This document shows positions 23,001-23,506 of a stretch of DNA of 23,506 nt, one piece after another; the first letter of the stretch is position 1; every line of letters starts with the position of its first letter. The position numbers and the translations under genes were made by a program. The notes beneath the pieces are model-generated. The model saw nothing but the letters and a program-made list of their open reading frames with translations. It was not told where the DNA came from and did not search any database. The DNA comes from Chitinophagales bacterium. Its GTDB lineage: Bacteria > Bacteroidota > Bacteroidia > Chitinophagales > UBA2359. The stretch covers positions 1 through 23,506 of the forward strand of contig JAHDDN010000026.1 of the NCBI GenBank assembly GCA_020629335.1. The letters are read 5' to 3'.

Positions 23001-23066
23001 TTTAGTTAAACCGAAAAGTACAAGTGATGTGGACATAGGTATCCCACTAAAAATGGTTTAGCTAAA
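23001..23066 (-). terminator. Possible attenuator or terminator between the small Cys-rich gene and czcA
   Basis: On the minus strand TTTAGCTAAACC pairs with GGTTTAACTAAA (arms at 23055-23066 and 23001-23012), 12 bp with one G-T pair. A 42-base loop can form a GTGG/CCAC inner stem. It is followed by TTTTTAATTT. The first arm overlaps the stop of the upstream gene. No separate promoter is seen before czcA, so full termination is unlikely. Partial termination would lower pump expression relative to the small protein. Confidence 0.4.
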
Positions 23067-23399
23067 TCTTGGCGGTTGCCAAATGGAGGTAAGAAAGCCC
23101 GAAGGATAAAAATTGGATTTATCGAAAGGAAGTTTTTTAGAAACCAACATGATGTGCTTATCATGGAAGTCTATATTGGTAGGAACATTTACAGAAATAG
23201 AACAGCAGGTACAAACACAGAAAGGGGAACAAGTGTCGTCACCACAGCCCTGTGAATGTTGCGTATGGTCTGAAACGTGTTGATGCTCTATATCAAAAAA
23301 ATGATTAGTCAAATCTATAATACCATTACCACCATCACCGCAAGGAATGATAGAAAGCGCAAGCATATAAAAGGCTAATATTTTAGTAATAAATTTCAT
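23058..23399 (-). CDS. Small exported Cys/His-rich protein (DUF6660-like)
   Basis: A 113-residue protein. An N-terminal hydrophobic segment (about 5-18, ITKILAFYMLALSI) is a likely signal peptide. A His-rich stretch (DIEHQHVSDHTQHSQ) is followed by a Cys cluster, CGDDTCSPFCVCTCC (about 52-66), then a polar tail ending in YPSGFLTSIWQPPRFS. It resembles a small Bacteroidota family next to CzcA/CusA pumps that I would place with DUF6660 from memory. His and Cys clustering suggests periplasmic metal binding. It is the first gene of the metal operon, 71 bp before the pump gene. Confidence 0.65.
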   Translation of the reverse strand: MKFITKILAFYMLALSIIPCGDGGNGIIDLTNHFFDIEHQHVSDHTQHSQGCGDDTCSPFCVCTCCSISVNVPTNIDFHDKHIMLVSKKLPFDKSNFYPSGFLTSIWQPPRFS

Positions 23400-23409
23400 T
23401 TGTATCTAA

Positions 23410-23440
23410 CAAAAATAAATTAAATTATCAACTTAATCAA
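23410..23440 (-). promoter_or_regulatory. Promoter of the metal-resistance operon
   Basis: On the minus strand TTG (23438-23440), 20 bases, then TATTTTTG (23410-23417), an exact TAnnTTTG box. The start codon at 23399 is only 10 bases downstream, so the leader is very short. The remaining bases to the window end contain a GGGG/CCCC hairpin (23451-23463) and no gene I can support. Confidence 0.5.
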
Positions 23441-23506
23441 TATTTTTTTAGGGGTTTCACCCCCAACGCACTTCATATAAAAATAGTAACAAACCGTGTT
23501 GTCATA

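Noticed and set aside
23451..23463. GGGG-TTTCA-CCCC hairpin as a terminator
   Set aside because: On the minus strand it is followed by A residues, and on the plus strand the T run comes before the stem, so neither direction has the required order.

Overview
The window looks like part of a mobile replicon, most likely a plasmid, from a low-GC member of the Bacteroidota. Several genes are preceded by the Bacteroidota -7 promoter box TAnnTTTG, in three cases with a TTTG/TTG-like -33 box 19-20 bases upstream. Strong Shine-Dalgarno sites are rare. Families typical of that phylum are present: an RND metal pump fused to an outer-membrane factor, and a Cys/His/Met-rich HYC...CC...PP small protein. 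I found no rRNA, tRNA, transposase, CRISPR array or relaxase.

Layout. (1) 1-3050: a small periplasmic Cys/His/Met-rich protein, then two unrecognised exported or anchored proteins and an internally duplicated TPR-like protein on the minus strand, and a divergent 46-residue basic ORF on the plus strand. (2) 3093-5336: a two-gene unit, a multi-TM protein and a soluble VirD4/TraG-like ATPase, which reads like a coupling protein split into membrane and motor parts. (3) 5532-7451: an orphan small gene, a PAS/LuxR-like regulator, an array of seven 18-bp iterons (ACTCAAAAGGTGATAGTT), and a short basic RHH-like protein. (4) 7539-11358: a membrane protein with a zinc ribbon, a ParA ATPase with an RHH partner, a Toprim primase-like protein and a small orphan. 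Every gap in this block from 8816 to 11060 carries copies of one AT-rich palindromic repeat. (5) 11476-13430: ArdC-type antirestriction protein and SSB, each preceded by a large imperfect fold-back element of about 175-190 bp. (6) 13488-23399: a roughly 10-kb minus-strand metal-resistance operon encoding a small Cys-rich protein, a CzcA-like RND pump fused to a TolC-like domain, a periplasmic adaptor, a CDF-like transporter, a Fur-family regulator, an ICMT-like membrane methyltransferase and a P1B ATPase.

How it fits together. The backbone supplies maintenance (ParA/RHH, iterons), transfer-related functions (coupling-type ATPase) and entry functions (ArdC, SSB). The cargo exports divalent metal from the cytoplasm (P1B ATPase, CDF) to the periplasm and then across the outer membrane (RND-adaptor-OMF). 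No convincing replication initiator was recognised.

The most interesting unexplained signals are two. First, the paired fold-back elements before ardC and ssb share a spaced motif and bury the downstream start region in the stem; they resemble in architecture the single-stranded-DNA promoters of F-type leading regions. Second, the dispersed AATCTTTATTTAAAGATT repeat family brackets the partition and primase genes.
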